This document shows positions 1 through 7,164 of a stretch of DNA of 20,353 nucleotides, in pieces. The notes beneath the pieces were generated by a model. The model saw nothing but the letters and a program-made list of their open reading frames with translations, ran no database searches and had not been told where the DNA came from. Position 1 is the stretch's first letter; each line of letters begins with the position of its first letter. A program made the position numbers and the translations under genes. This stretch comes from CAG-488 sp963625295 (GTDB lineage: Bacteria; Bacillota; Clostridia; Oscillospirales; Acutalibacteraceae): contig CAVFTC010000032.1 of the NCBI GenBank assembly GCA_963625295.1, forward strand, positions 1 through 20,353. The letters run 5' to 3'.

Positions 1-2944
1 TGCCGCCGTGGCAGTCGGCTGTTTCGGTATGCTCGGAGTTAACCTTGCAGATGCGGGTGTGGGTGTCGTCGCCGTTGGAGACCCACTCGCCCCAGTCGTG
101 TCCGTAATATATTGTCACCCTTGTTGTATTGCCCGCCTTGTCTAGGGCAGTCACTGTGGCTTTGTTGTTCGCACTCAGGTGCTTCACCAACAGAACTATC
201 ACTGCTTTCGCCCCTTGGGGAATGTTGTTGATTCTCAATTCTTTGAAATTCTCGTCTTCGGCGGTGATTGTTACATCTTCGCAATAGAACTTGCCGTCCT
301 CAATGCCTGAAATAACGGGCGGGGTCTTGTCAATCTTGTAGTGCTCCGTGACCTTTTCGGAGATGGCGCCGGTGGATGTGTTTTTGAGATAGAATTCCAG
401 CGTGCCGTTGTTGTTTTCCTCCGACACGGTAAGACTGCTGACCCAATTGCCGTCCGCCGTATTGGTGTAGGAAAGCTGCCAGCCCTCCGCCGCCGTGACC
501 ACGAAGTCCACATTCAGCCAGTCGTTGGAGTTAACGCTGTATTCCGAGCCGTTTGCGTTATAGGAATTGATTGTGAATTCGAGCGCCTGTGTGCCGAGGG
601 TGTTGCCATTCTTCACAGCCGACACAAGAAGCCGATAGCTGCCCGCAGCCTTGGGTGCGGCGGTCAAATCGCTGTATGTTCCGCCGTTCTTCACCTGCCA
701 TGTGTAGGTCAGAGAAACGCCCGACACCGTCGGCGTATAGCTCACAGCGGAATCGTCATATGCCACGGCTTTGCCGTTATAGGTTTTGCCGCCCGCCATT
801 TCTGTGCCGCCGGCCTCGTTCAGCAGCTTCACGCCGCTGACGGTGACAAGGGCATCTGTCAGCTTCAAGCCGTTCGAATCGTTGTCCACAAGCATATAGT
901 CTGCGTTGTCGCTGAAAAAGCCGATGGTGTCAGTCGTGCCGGTCACGACGGTTGGATAACTTGCAGGGTCCATTGCCGTAATGCCGATTCTCGCCGTGGC
1001 GGCAAGGGGCTTGCCCTCCTCGACTGTGATGGTATTTCCGTTGACGAATAGTACGTTTTTTTCGACATAATACTTATCTCTGTTATCACTGATGTTTACA
1101 TCGCCGGAGACAGTGAAATTACTGAGATCACGGATATCCACTCCGAACCCTCCGATATTACCCGTAATGCTGCCGCCTGTCATGGTGAGCGTGCCGTGGT
1201 TCCTCACACCCGCTCCGCTTTCGGCACCGTTGTCGCTTATGCTGCCGCCGGACATTTTGAATGTGCCTTTATTGTTCACGCCGCCGCCAAGAGTGGCATG
1301 GTTGTCGCTTATGCTGCCGCCGTTCATGGTGAATGTGCCTTCATTGAATACGCCACCGCCTCTATGAGTTTCGTTGTTACCCGTAATGCGGCCGCCATTC
1401 ATGGTGAATGTTCCTAAATTGTTCACGCCGCCGCCGTCAAACATGGCGCTGTTGTTTTCAATGCTGCCACCGTTCATGGTGAATGTGCCTTCGTTGTATA
1501 CGCCACCGCCGTATACATTGTCGGTGATGCTACCGTTCCAAAGAGTGAGTGTCCCGATATTGCCGATACCGCCGCCGGAACTCTCGTTGTGAGTAATCTT
1601 GCCGACCGTTTCACGACAGTCGGTGATGGAGAGGCTCTCACCGGCGAAGATGCGGATAGCATATCCAAGATTTGTACTGGTAATCGTTTTGCCGTTGAGA
1701 CAAAGGTTGACGCCGTCAAAATTGCAATCCCAGTAGTCGCTGAGGGTCACATCGTTCTTTAGGTAGTAGTTGCCCTCTGCGGTAATTTCGCTGAGACCGG
1801 AAATGCCTGTCCATGGGACGGCTGTGTGCGCGGTGTGGTCGCCGACGCTGTTTTCATTGCCGCAGAAGCAGTGAATGTGATCTGCTGTCAGCTTCAAGCC
1901 GCCGCTGCCGTTTGATACAAGGCTATAGCCTGTGTCGTCGCTGTAAAAGCCCCTGACGCTCGTCGTGCCGGTCACGACTGTTGGACTGCTTGCAGGGTCC
2001 TCCGCCGTAATGCCGATTCTCGCCGTGGCGGCAAGGGGCTTGCCGCTCTCGACTGTGACGGTCTTTCCGTCGGGGGAGTAGAGAAAGACGTTTTTTAAAA
2101 CACCTTGCCGGTTAAAGTTACCGCTGATGTTCACATTGCCGGAGACAGTGAATGTACCCCCATTGTACACACCGGACAGACCGGAGTTATCCGTAATGCT
2201 TCCCCCGTTCATGGTGAAGATGCCTTCGTTGTCCACGCCGGAGGCGCTTCCGCCATCGTTATTTTTTATGCTGCCGCCGTTCATGGTGAAGGTGCCATCG
2301 TTGCCTACGCCGCCGCAGAGGGAGGCACGGTTGTTTTCAATACTTCCGCCGTTCATAGTGAACGTTCCGTCTGTTCCATTATATACGCCGCCGCCGGAAC
2401 CTCCGGAGTAGTTATTTTCAATACTGCCGCCGTTCATGATGAACGTGTTGCGATTATTTACACCGCCGGGGTCAGGGTGAAAACCTAAGTTGTCGGCGAT
2501 GCTACCGTTATAGAGCGTCAGTGTGCCATCATTTACGACACCGCCTCCATACTCGCCGCTGTTGTGAGCAATCTTGCCGACCTTGCTGCTGTCGGCGGTA
2601 CAGTCTGTAACGGTGAGGCTTGCGCCGCTGTTGATGTAGATAGCCTCTTTATCCTTTGCGCCGGTAATCGCCTTGCCGTTGAGGCAGAGGTTGACGCCGT
2701 CAAAGTAGCAAGTCCATGTGTTGCTGAGGGTCACGTCGTTCCTGAGGAAGTAGTTGCCCGGCGTTGTTATCTCTCTGAGGTCGGAAATGCCCGTCCATGT
2801 GACCGCTGTGTGCGTTGTATGGTCGTCGACGCTGTTTTCGCCGCCGCAGACGCAGTGGGCGTGGTCGTCCTCGGCAAAGGTAACCGTCGGCATAAAGCCG
2901 AGCACCATGCACATCGCAAGCAGGACGCTTAATAATTTTTTCAT
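1..2944 (-). CDS. Secreted beta-helix repeat protein, partial (N-terminal 981 residues)
   Basis: This is an open minus-strand frame with no stop up to the left edge, so the C-terminus is missing. The start ATG (2942-2944) has GGAGG at 2955-2959, 10 nt upstream. Residues 1-24 form a signal peptide (MKKLLSVLLAMCMVLGF, cleavage near FA/ED). Two homologous modules begin at residues 28 and 356. Each opens with HxHCxCGxENSV, then a WTGIS...GNYxLxNDVTL segment, then five to seven glycine- and asparagine-rich repeats of the type GTFTMNGGSIxNN, as in right-handed beta-helix surface proteins. An MBG/Ig-like stretch follows from about residue 700. An Ig-like domain starts at PPVISGIEDG (residue 875), and a final HDWGEWVSNGDDTHTRIC repeat occupies 949-981. 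Such architecture is typical of cell-surface or adhesin-like proteins of gut Firmicutes. The ligand is unknown. A sortase or wall-binding signal would lie outside the window. Confidence 0.9.
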   Translation of the reverse strand, partial: MKKLLSVLLAMCMVLGFMPTVTFAEDDHAHCVCGGENSVDDHTTHTAVTWTGISDLREITTPGNYFLRNDVTLSNTWTCYFDGVNLCLNGKAITGAKDKEAIYINSGASLTVTDCTADSSKVGKIAHNSGEYGGGVVNDGTLTLYNGSIADNLGFHPDPGGVNNRNTFIMNGGSIENNYSGGSGGGVYNGTDGTFTMNGGSIENNRASLCGGVGNDGTFTMNGGSIKNNDGGSASGVDNEGIFTMNGGSITDNSGLSGVYNGGTFTVSGNVNISGNFNRQGVLKNVFLYSPDGKTVTVESGKPLAATARIGITAEDPASSPTVVTGTTSVRGFYSDDTGYSLVSNGSGGLKLTADHIHCFCGNENSVGDHTAHTAVPWTGISGLSEITAEGNYYLKNDVTLSDYWDCNFDGVNLCLNGKTITSTNLGYAIRIFAGESLSITDCRETVGKITHNESSGGGIGNIGTLTLWNGSITDNVYGGGVYNEGTFTMNGGSIENNSAMFDGGGVNNLGTFTMNGGRITGNNETHRGGGVFNEGTFTMNGGSISDNHATLGGGVNNKGTFKMSGGSISDNGAESGAGVRNHGTLTMTGGSITGNIGGFGVDIRDLSNFTVSGDVNISDNRDKYYVEKNVLFVNGNTITVEEGKPLAATARIGITAMDPASYPTVVTGTTDTIGFFSDNADYMLVDNDSNGLKLTDALVTVSGVKLLNEAGGTEMAGGKTYNGKAVAYDDSAVSYTPTVSGVSLTYTWQVKNGGTYSDLTAAPKAAGSYRLLVSAVKNGNTLGTQALEFTINSYNANGSEYSVNSNDWLNVDFVVTAAEGWQLSYTNTADGNWVSSLTVSEENNNGTLEFYLKNTSTGAISEKVTEHYKIDKTPPVISGIEDGKFYCEDVTITAEDENFKELRINNIPQGAKAVIVLLVKHLSANNKATVTALDKAGNTTRVTIYYGHDWGEWVSNGDDTHTRICKVNSEHTETADCHGG

Positions 2945-2954
2945 CAGCTTCTTT

Positions 2955-2959
2955 CCTCC
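2955..2959 (-). promoter_or_regulatory. Ribosome binding site of the beta-helix protein
   Basis: GGAGG on the minus strand, 10 nt before ATG 2942-2944. It fixes the start of the large protein and supports the minus-strand reading over the overlapping plus-strand frames. Confidence 0.8.
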
Positions 2960-3089
2960 GATATTGTAGATTTGTCCGCCTGTTTTACCGTCGGCAGCGG
3001 ACGCACCGAGAGGAATCATTTTTAACCGTTCAGGAATTGCCTGACGGCGGCTTTGGCATTACCATAGGGCATCACCGCCTTTTGCGTAC

Positions 3090-3131
3090 AAAAAAAGCCG
3101 AAGGCAGGGCGCAATGAACCCCGACTCCGGC
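3090..3131 (-). terminator. Intrinsic terminator or attenuator inside the leader of the beta-helix gene
   Basis: On the minus strand GCCGGAG (3131-3125) pairs with CTTCGGC (3103-3097), with one G-U pair. After a single mismatch, CGGGG pairs with CCCTG around a 9-nt loop. Seven T follow (3096-3090). The hairpin lies about 145 nt before the ATG and about 230 nt after a good promoter, so it ends a short RNA or attenuates the downstream gene. Confidence 0.65.
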
Positions 3132-3357
3132 AATAATGCTTCTGAAATTTTTATGAGATACGACTTGACATACTGAGAAAAGTGCGACATGCACCCGCCG
3201 AACGGAACAAACCACCCGAATCGAGCAAATCTGAACCGAACGAAGTCGAATAAAACCGACCCGATAGGATTGTCACAGCTGCCTCGCATCATCGTCAAGC
3301 CCTCCCTCCGTAATTTTCCGGCAAAACGATACATTAACTCGTAACTCATAGATATAT
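3090..3357 (-). ncRNA. Candidate roughly 265-nt leader RNA or small RNA
   Basis: The segment is bounded by a TTGAAA-17-TATACT promoter and an intrinsic terminator, both on the minus strand. I did not recognise a known RNA family: it lacks the conserved strings I would expect for a T-box, GEMM riboswitch, 6S RNA or RNase P. Internal features are a direct repeat GAGTTACGAGTTA near the 5' end and short hairpins such as GTCG...CGAC and GTGC...GCAC. A minus-strand ORF crosses the segment and its end (ATG pair after GGAGGGAGGG at about 3300), but its composition does not look like protein and it runs through the terminator. It may be a free-standing sRNA or a leader that attenuates the beta-helix gene. 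Confidence 0.4.
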
Positions 3358-3363
3358 ATGTGT

Positions 3364-3392
3364 AGTATAACATATTTCTCACAACATTTCAA
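3364..3392 (-). promoter_or_regulatory. Sigma-A promoter for the leader RNA / beta-helix gene
   Basis: Minus strand: -35 TTGAAA (3392-3387), 17-nt spacer, -10 TATACT (3369-3364). The start of transcription would be near 3357, giving a leader of about 410 nt to the ATG at 2944. Confidence 0.6.
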
Positions 3393-3542
3393 GCAAATTT
3401 ATGAAAAAATTTGCATTTGCGATCTGAAAAAATTGCATTTGTGAAAACATTTTGCATATTTTTGTACGCAAAAATATAAATAATTGCATTTAACCAACCT
3501 GACCGGGCTTGAAAATTGAGTCTTGTTGGGTTGTTTTTGTAT

Positions 3543-3650
3543 AGGCAGCACCGCACAAATTGAGCATACGCCTTGCTTGAATCTGTTTTTGTTATGCCGC
3601 ACAAAAATCTTACTACGCAATTCGAACGCTTCAATTGTGCGATATTGCTT
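3543..3650. repeat. 108-bp MITE-like element with inverted ends
   Basis: The left end (3543-3574, plus) starts AGGCAGCACCGCACAAATTG. The right end (3627-3650, read on minus) starts AAGCAATATCGCACAATTG. The ends are imperfect inverted repeats of about 22 nt. A third partial copy, ATGCCGCACAAA, lies between them. There is no ORF of note inside. It lies directly after the stop of the 3655-4857 gene. The same end sequence recurs singly elsewhere in the window. Confidence 0.55.
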
Positions 3651-3654
3651 GTTT

Positions 3655-4857
3655 TTATTCATAAATATACGCCTTGATCAAATGGTTAAGCTCTCGGAGA
3701 TACGAATCGGGCTTAATGTCATATGAAACAACGAAGCTTGTTTTATCCTTATAGGTTGAGGCGGCAACATTGATAGGGTGGGTGTACTGCCTGCCGAGCG
3801 AATAATATATATCCTCGACCAGCTCGTCCAAATCCTCATCGAGCCTTATTACACCAATACTCGTTACCGCCGAGGTGAACTGATATTCACCGAAAAAGGT
3901 ATAGCCGATTTTAAGAACCTTTTTCTTGAGCACCAACGGCAACAAATCGAACAGCTTCATCTTGGCTTGCTTAACATTTGAATATGCCATATTGCGCATA
4001 TCTTCGGGGTTAAGCTTTTCTTCAAACTGGGACTTTATATTCGCTAAAAGCGCTTTGAAATCTTTTGTTTCCTCTTGCGTTGCCGACACAAGAAAATAAA
4101 GAGATGAGTTGCGGCAAGACGCAAAATCAAACATTTTTCTCAATTCAATCGGAACAGAGATTGTGATTTGCCTGCGTGTATCCGTTCGGGTTTCGGCAAT
4201 GGCCTTGATGTGCATGGCGCAGAAAAGCACCGAAACAGAAACCCCGTATCTGTGAGCCGCATCGACAACGCAGCGGCTCGGAAGTTGAACGGCTTCGTAA
4301 TTGAAAGGAACAGATTCCTTGCGACTCATTTCATAGGCAAAAGGAAAAATTCTGCTTACACTTTTTCCGCCATCGTTATAAATCTTTTCAAATATGTCCT
4401 CCGTATTCGTAAGCATTGCGCTTTGCTCGTCCGAATTTCCGCAGTCCTTGTATTCTTTGAGAAATGCTTTCATAAATTCGAGCGCGCCTCTGCCGTCGGT
4501 GATGCTGTGAAACAGCTCGAAGGCGATTGAATTTTCGCTGTACAAAAAACGGATAAGCGGCTTCCCGGATTCAATGTCAAACGGCTTGCAGGGTTCTTTA
4601 TCAATGCCGTACATTTCTTCAACATCAACTTCACACTCAGTGAGATAATATCTCATTCCGTTCTTACTGAGCGTCATGAAAAAATACGGGTATTTTTCTT
4701 TCAAAGCACTGATCGCTTTGGGAATTGCCGAAACCTCGACCTTGATTTTTAAGTTGGCAACTATTCTAAAAACAGTGTTCCAGTTGGCCTCGGCAACATA
4801 GGGATAAATTATTCCTGCGCCGTCAAGCGGTAGGATTTTTTTGCTTTTGTTTGGCAT
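3655..4857 (-). CDS. Condensation/alcohol-acetyltransferase-like protein
   Basis: 400 residues, probably cytosolic: no signal peptide or membrane segment. HSITDG at residues 117-122 is the HxxxDG catalytic motif of CoA- or carrier-dependent acyltransferases (NRPS condensation domains, alcohol acetyltransferases). The length fits a single stand-alone domain of about 400 residues. The N-terminal half (PLDGAGIIYPYV..., NTVFRIVANLKIKVE...) also resembles these condensation-like proteins of Clostridia. The start has AGAGG at 4870-4866, 8 nt upstream, and a TTGACA-17-TAAAAT promoter at 4953-4925. It is monocistronic here, and copies of a short intergenic repeat flank both sides. Acyl donor and acceptor are unknown. 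Participation with the carrier protein at 13474 is possible but not shown. Confidence 0.8.
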   Translation of the reverse strand: MPNKSKKILPLDGAGIIYPYVAEANWNTVFRIVANLKIKVEVSAIPKAISALKEKYPYFFMTLSKNGMRYYLTECEVDVEEMYGIDKEPCKPFDIESGKPLIRFLYSENSIAFELFHSITDGRGALEFMKAFLKEYKDCGNSDEQSAMLTNTEDIFEKIYNDGGKSVSRIFPFAYEMSRKESVPFNYEAVQLPSRCVVDAAHRYGVSVSVLFCAMHIKAIAETRTDTRRQITISVPIELRKMFDFASCRNSSLYFLVSATQEETKDFKALLANIKSQFEEKLNPEDMRNMAYSNVKQAKMKLFDLLPLVLKKKVLKIGYTFFGEYQFTSAVTSIGVIRLDEDLDELVEDIYYSLGRQYTHPINVAASTYKDKTSFVVSYDIKPDSYLRELNHLIKAYIYE

Positions 4858-4892
4858 GGTTTTTGCCTCTTTTCAAAAAATATTTGAGGAAT

Positions 4893-4917
4893 GCGCCTCA
4901 ATTGTGCGGCATTGCTT
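4893..4917 (-). repeat. Short intergenic repeat copy
   Basis: Read on minus, AAGCAATGCCGCACAATTGA followed by GGCGC matches the ends of the 108-bp element. It lies in the 5' leader of the 3655-4857 gene, between its promoter and its ribosome binding site. Confidence 0.6.
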
Positions 4918-4924
4918 TGAGTAT

Positions 4925-4953
4925 ATTTTATTACAAAACGCTTAAAATGTCAA
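4925..4953 (-). promoter_or_regulatory. Promoter of the condensation-like gene
   Basis: Minus strand: -35 TTGACA (4953-4948), 17-nt spacer, -10 TAAAAT (4930-4925). It is divergent from the promoter at 5066-5093. Confidence 0.7.
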
Positions 4954-4988
4954 ACACTTTGTCTAAAAAGATACGGGATAAAATAAAC

Positions 4989-5036
4989 AGTGAATTCCCA
5001 AAGTAAATTCCACAGTGAAATTTGAGGTAAAATTCA
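4989..5036 (+). repeat. Four degenerate AGTGAATTC-like iterons
   Basis: AGTGAATTCC (4989), AGTAAATTCC (5002), AGTGAAATTT (5014) and GGTAAAATTC (5026) occur every 12-13 bp. They sit between two divergent promoters, the last one ending 30 bp before the -35 at 5066. The spacing would suit a DNA-binding protein, but the regulator is not identified. Confidence 0.4.
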
Positions 5037-5065
5037 ACACTATGCAAGAAATACAACAAAAAATA

Positions 5066-5093
5066 TTGACAAAATAAAAAAATAGTGTATAAT
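5066..5093 (+). promoter_or_regulatory. Consensus sigma-A promoter for the 5125-6892 operon
   Basis: -35 TTGACA (5066-5071), 16-nt spacer, -10 TATAAT (5088-5093). Both hexamers match consensus exactly. The leader to ATG 5125 is about 25 nt. Confidence 0.8.
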
Positions 5094-5124
5094 GTTGATA
5101 TAATATTGGTAAGGGAATGGTGTA

Positions 5125-5985
5125 ATGAAAAAGCAGTTAATTCAAATTATTTCGATTATTCTTGTTGTTCTCACGGTGCTTTCCGTGCCGACCTTTGCCG
5201 GATTTACGGATTCAGGCATAAACGATGTTATAACGGGTATAACCGAATTTCTGACTGGCACGACGGTTGCTCCGACACGAGATTTTGAGGATGAAACAAC
5301 GACGGAGGCTCCGACGACAGAGGAGACGACAACCGAGGCTCCGACAACAGAGCCGACAGAAGAGACGACAACGGAAGCTCCGACGACAGAACCGACAGAG
5401 CCTACGACAAAGCCGGCAAAGACCTTTGACGAATACAATGACAACGATAAGGTTGCCGTTATGTATATTTGCACTCAGCAGGTCGGACTCGGTCATGCGT
5501 GGATTTATATCGAGAACACCGCCGAATGTGAGCTTAAGGTCGGTTGCTATGACTTGAAGCCGGATAACGGCGTTTCGGTTGGCACATTTCTGCTCAGTCG
5601 CTCCGACGGCGGCGGAGTTTACTACAATGTTGAGGCATATTGTGCAAACAAGTGGGGTCTTAGAAATCAAAGCTGGCTTAGAACGGAGCTTACAAAAAAG
5701 CAGCTTCTCAAGGTCAGCGATCGCATTAAGACTTTTAATTGGTGGGGCATTTATCTTAACTGTACCTTCTATGCCGCAGAGATTTGGAACTGCGTTTCCT
5801 CAAAGAAAATTGTTCCGATTTTGTTCCCGTTCTTTGTTAAATGGCAGATTCTTGCCCATGGCGGAAACAAAAATGTGGTTATGAAGCCGGTCGAGAAAAC
5901 CGATTGCTACAAGCAGCACGGCTTTGGCAAAAATGCACGAATCGTTCAGGTCAAGGACGGTACACTTGATTCAAAACTGTTTTAG
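5125..5985 (+). CDS. Secreted T/E/P-linker protein with possible permuted papain-like (NlpC/P60-superfamily) domain
   Basis: 286 residues. A signal peptide covers residues 1-25 (hydrophobic IISIILVVLTVLS, cleavage near FA/GF). A low-complexity linker at about 57-97 repeats the unit TTTEAPTTEPTE, common in secreted Ruminococcaceae proteins. The C-terminal domain (about 100-286) contains GHAWIYIEN with His124, then YYNVEAY, then NCTFYAAEIWN with Cys213. The order His before Cys, with the Cys on a helix-like NCxxFAxxxW segment, is what circularly permuted NlpC/P60-like (LRAT/YiiX/DUF4105-type) proteins show. This assignment is by motif only and is tentative; a peptidase, amidase or transferase role is possible. 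The ribosome binding site is weak (AAGGGA around 5110). GH16 follows 43 nt downstream, probably in one operon. Confidence 0.75.
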   Translation: MKKQLIQIISIILVVLTVLSVPTFAGFTDSGINDVITGITEFLTGTTVAPTRDFEDETTTEAPTTEETTTEAPTTEPTEETTTEAPTTEPTEPTTKPAKTFDEYNDNDKVAVMYICTQQVGLGHAWIYIENTAECELKVGCYDLKPDNGVSVGTFLLSRSDGGGVYYNVEAYCANKWGLRNQSWLRTELTKKQLLKVSDRIKTFNWWGIYLNCTFYAAEIWNCVSSKKIVPILFPFFVKWQILAHGGNKNVVMKPVEKTDCYKQHGFGKNARIVQVKDGTLDSKLF

Positions 5986-5991
5986 CAGGCA

Positions 5992-6008
5992 TTAAGGTAA
6001 CGCCTTAA
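5992..6008. repeat. Small palindrome between the 5125 and 6029 genes
   Basis: TTAAGG and CCTTAA arms surround a short centre (TTAAGGTAACGCCTTAA). Its ends resemble those of the 11864-11901 repeat, so it may be a remnant of the same family. No T-tract follows, so it is not a convincing terminator. Confidence 0.35.
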
Positions 6009-6028
6009 GCAAAAGGGAGCTGATTTTC

Positions 6029-6892
6029 GTGAAGGCTTTACTGAGTAAATTTTTATCCGTTGCAATAACGCTGATTTCTCTGCTTGCGTTCGAGGTCAAT
6101 CAACCGGCTATTCCGAATCCGACGAGGAGGGTAGACCTGTCGGAATTTACGCTCACCTTTGAGGATGAATTTGAGGGTGAGCTTGACCGAAGCGTTTGGT
6201 CGGGTCACTATACCTACGGTGACAGTTCCTCTGTTCGCAAAGGCTCGTATTGGAACAATAATATGGCATATACCGAAAATGGCAGCCTCGTTATACCGCT
6301 GAGATATCTTTCCGACGGCATGGGAGGCACCGGCGCAGGCTGGTACACTGCCGGGCTTGACACCGACTCCGATGCGCCGAACGGATTTTCACAGAGGTTC
6401 GGATATTTTGAGTGCCGCTGTATTCTTCCCAAGGGAGCTGACATCTGGAGCGCATTTTGGATGATGAACGACAATGTGGTGAATGTTGACGGCTCGGGTC
6501 GTGACGGCACGGAGGTTGACATAATGGAAAGCTTCGGTTACGGAAGCCGTATCCCGAATTTTATTCAGAACAATCTTCATTGGGACGGCTACGGCGAGGC
6601 TCACCGGCACAGCGGAGCGAAAAAGGCTTATGTTATCGGCAGCGACCCGTATGAGGAGTTCAACACATACGGCGTTGAATGGAACGAAAACGAGTATATT
6701 TTTTATGTCAACGGCAAGGAATATTGCCGAACAAGCGCAGGCGGAGTTTGCCAAAATCCGCTTTACCTTATTCTTTCCGTCGAAATGCAGGGCGAAAACG
6801 CCACTCCGTCGGGAAGAGATATTGACGGTGCTCCGGCGGAGTATATAGTTGACTATGTAAGAGCATATCAGTATAACGATTTGCTCGACTAA
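6029..6892 (+). CDS. Secreted GH16 family beta-glucanase
   Basis: 287 residues from a GTG start at 6029, with GGGAG at 6015-6019, 9 nt upstream. A hydrophobic N-terminal segment (residues 8-22) acts as signal peptide or anchor. The domain runs from about 38 to the end: FTLTFEDEFEG and LDRSVWSG at the N-terminus, GYFECRCILPKG, and the GH16 active-site motif EVDIME at 162-167 (Glu162 nucleophile, Asp164, Glu167 acid/base, the ExDxxE beta-bulge type). GVEWNENEYIFYVNG and DYVRAYQ complete the jelly-roll. Hydrolysis of a beta-1,3- or mixed-linkage beta-glucan outside the cell is the likely role; exact linkage cannot be read from the motif. No carbohydrate-binding or dockerin module is present. Confidence 0.92.
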   Translation: MKALLSKFLSVAITLISLLAFEVNQPAIPNPTRRVDLSEFTLTFEDEFEGELDRSVWSGHYTYGDSSSVRKGSYWNNNMAYTENGSLVIPLRYLSDGMGGTGAGWYTAGLDTDSDAPNGFSQRFGYFECRCILPKGADIWSAFWMMNDNVVNVDGSGRDGTEVDIMESFGYGSRIPNFIQNNLHWDGYGEAHRHSGAKKAYVIGSDPYEEFNTYGVEWNENEYIFYVNGKEYCRTSAGGVCQNPLYLILSVEMQGENATPSGRDIDGAPAEYIVDYVRAYQYNDLLD

Positions 6893-6900
6893 AAAACACG

Positions 6901-6935
6901 ACCTCCTAAGCTCTAAAACTTGGGAGGTTGTTTTA
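6901..6935 (+). terminator. Intrinsic terminator after GH16
   Basis: ACCTCCTAAG (6901-6910) pairs with CTTGGGAGGT (6919-6928), 10 bp with one T-G pair and an 8-nt loop, then TGTTTTA. It lies 9 nt after the GH16 stop. Confidence 0.85.
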
Positions 6936-6936
6936 T

Positions 6937-6972
6937 GCAGTACCGAATGTCAATTGCGTGGTATTGCCTTAA
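6937..6972 (-). repeat. Short intergenic repeat copy
   Basis: Read on minus, TTAAGGCAATACCACGCAAT then TGAC matches the repeat family. The outer ends (GGCAATACC and GGTACTGC) are themselves imperfect inverted repeats. It lies between the GH16 terminator and the promoter of the two-component operon. Confidence 0.55.
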
Positions 6973-6980
6973 AATTAAGG

Positions 6981-7009
6981 TTGTTATTCTTTATTATTTA
7001 TGATATAAT
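6981..7009 (+). promoter_or_regulatory. Upstream promoter (P1) of the two-component operon
   Basis: -35 TTGTTA (6981-6986), 17-nt spacer, -10 TATAAT (7004-7009) with an extended TGA before it. Transcription would start just before the tandem repeats at 7033. Confidence 0.6.
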
Positions 7010-7032
7010 CACTATTACTTTGCACATGACGA

Positions 7033-7064
7033 TTTGTGACAAATTTGTGACAAATTTGACGGTG
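7033..7064 (+). promoter_or_regulatory. Tandem 11-bp direct repeats, probable response-regulator operator
   Basis: TTTGTGACAAA occurs twice in exact tandem (7033-7043, 7044-7054), followed by a degenerate third copy TTTGACGG (from 7055). An 11-bp period, one helical turn, is the spacing used by OmpR/PhoB-type regulators. Each unit is also a palindrome about its central G. The block ends 8-12 bp upstream of the -35 position of P2, as expected of an activator site. Confidence 0.5.
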
Positions 7065-7071
7065 TTTTTCG

Positions 7072-7100
7072 GTGAAAATAAAATTGAATAGGTATATAAT
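7072..7100 (+). promoter_or_regulatory. Downstream promoter (P2) of the two-component operon
   Basis: -10 TATAAT at 7095-7100. The -35 position (7072-7077, GTGAAA) matches consensus poorly, which fits dependence on an activator bound at the adjacent repeats. Confidence 0.4.
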
Positions 7101-7164
7101 TAAACACGATTGAGTATGATCAATAGCTATAGATTCGGCAGCGGCCGAGGGAAAGGTGAGATAT

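Noticed and set aside
341..1051. 236-residue plus-strand open frame, and several other plus-strand frames between 1092 and 2932
   Set aside because: They lie opposite the continuous minus-strand frame 2944-1, which has a ribosome binding site, signal peptide and regular protein repeats. The plus-strand products are repeat-driven, Cys/His-rich or Pro-rich shadows.
3051..3086. Possible further repeat copy (GGCATTACC...GGCATCACCGCC)
   Set aside because: Only short parts match the repeat core and the A/T half is absent.
3165..3193. Plus-strand TTGACA as a promoter
   Set aside because: No -10 hexamer at suitable spacing.
3059..3382. 107-residue minus-strand open frame in the beta-helix leader
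   Set aside because: It runs through the intrinsic terminator hairpin, has unusual Arg/Phe/Gly composition and no recognisable domain. The internal GGAGGGAGGG before a double ATG is noted, but I treat the segment as probable RNA.
7156..7164. GTG start for the response regulator
   Set aside because: It lies within the AAAGGTGA ribosome binding site of the ATG at 7165.
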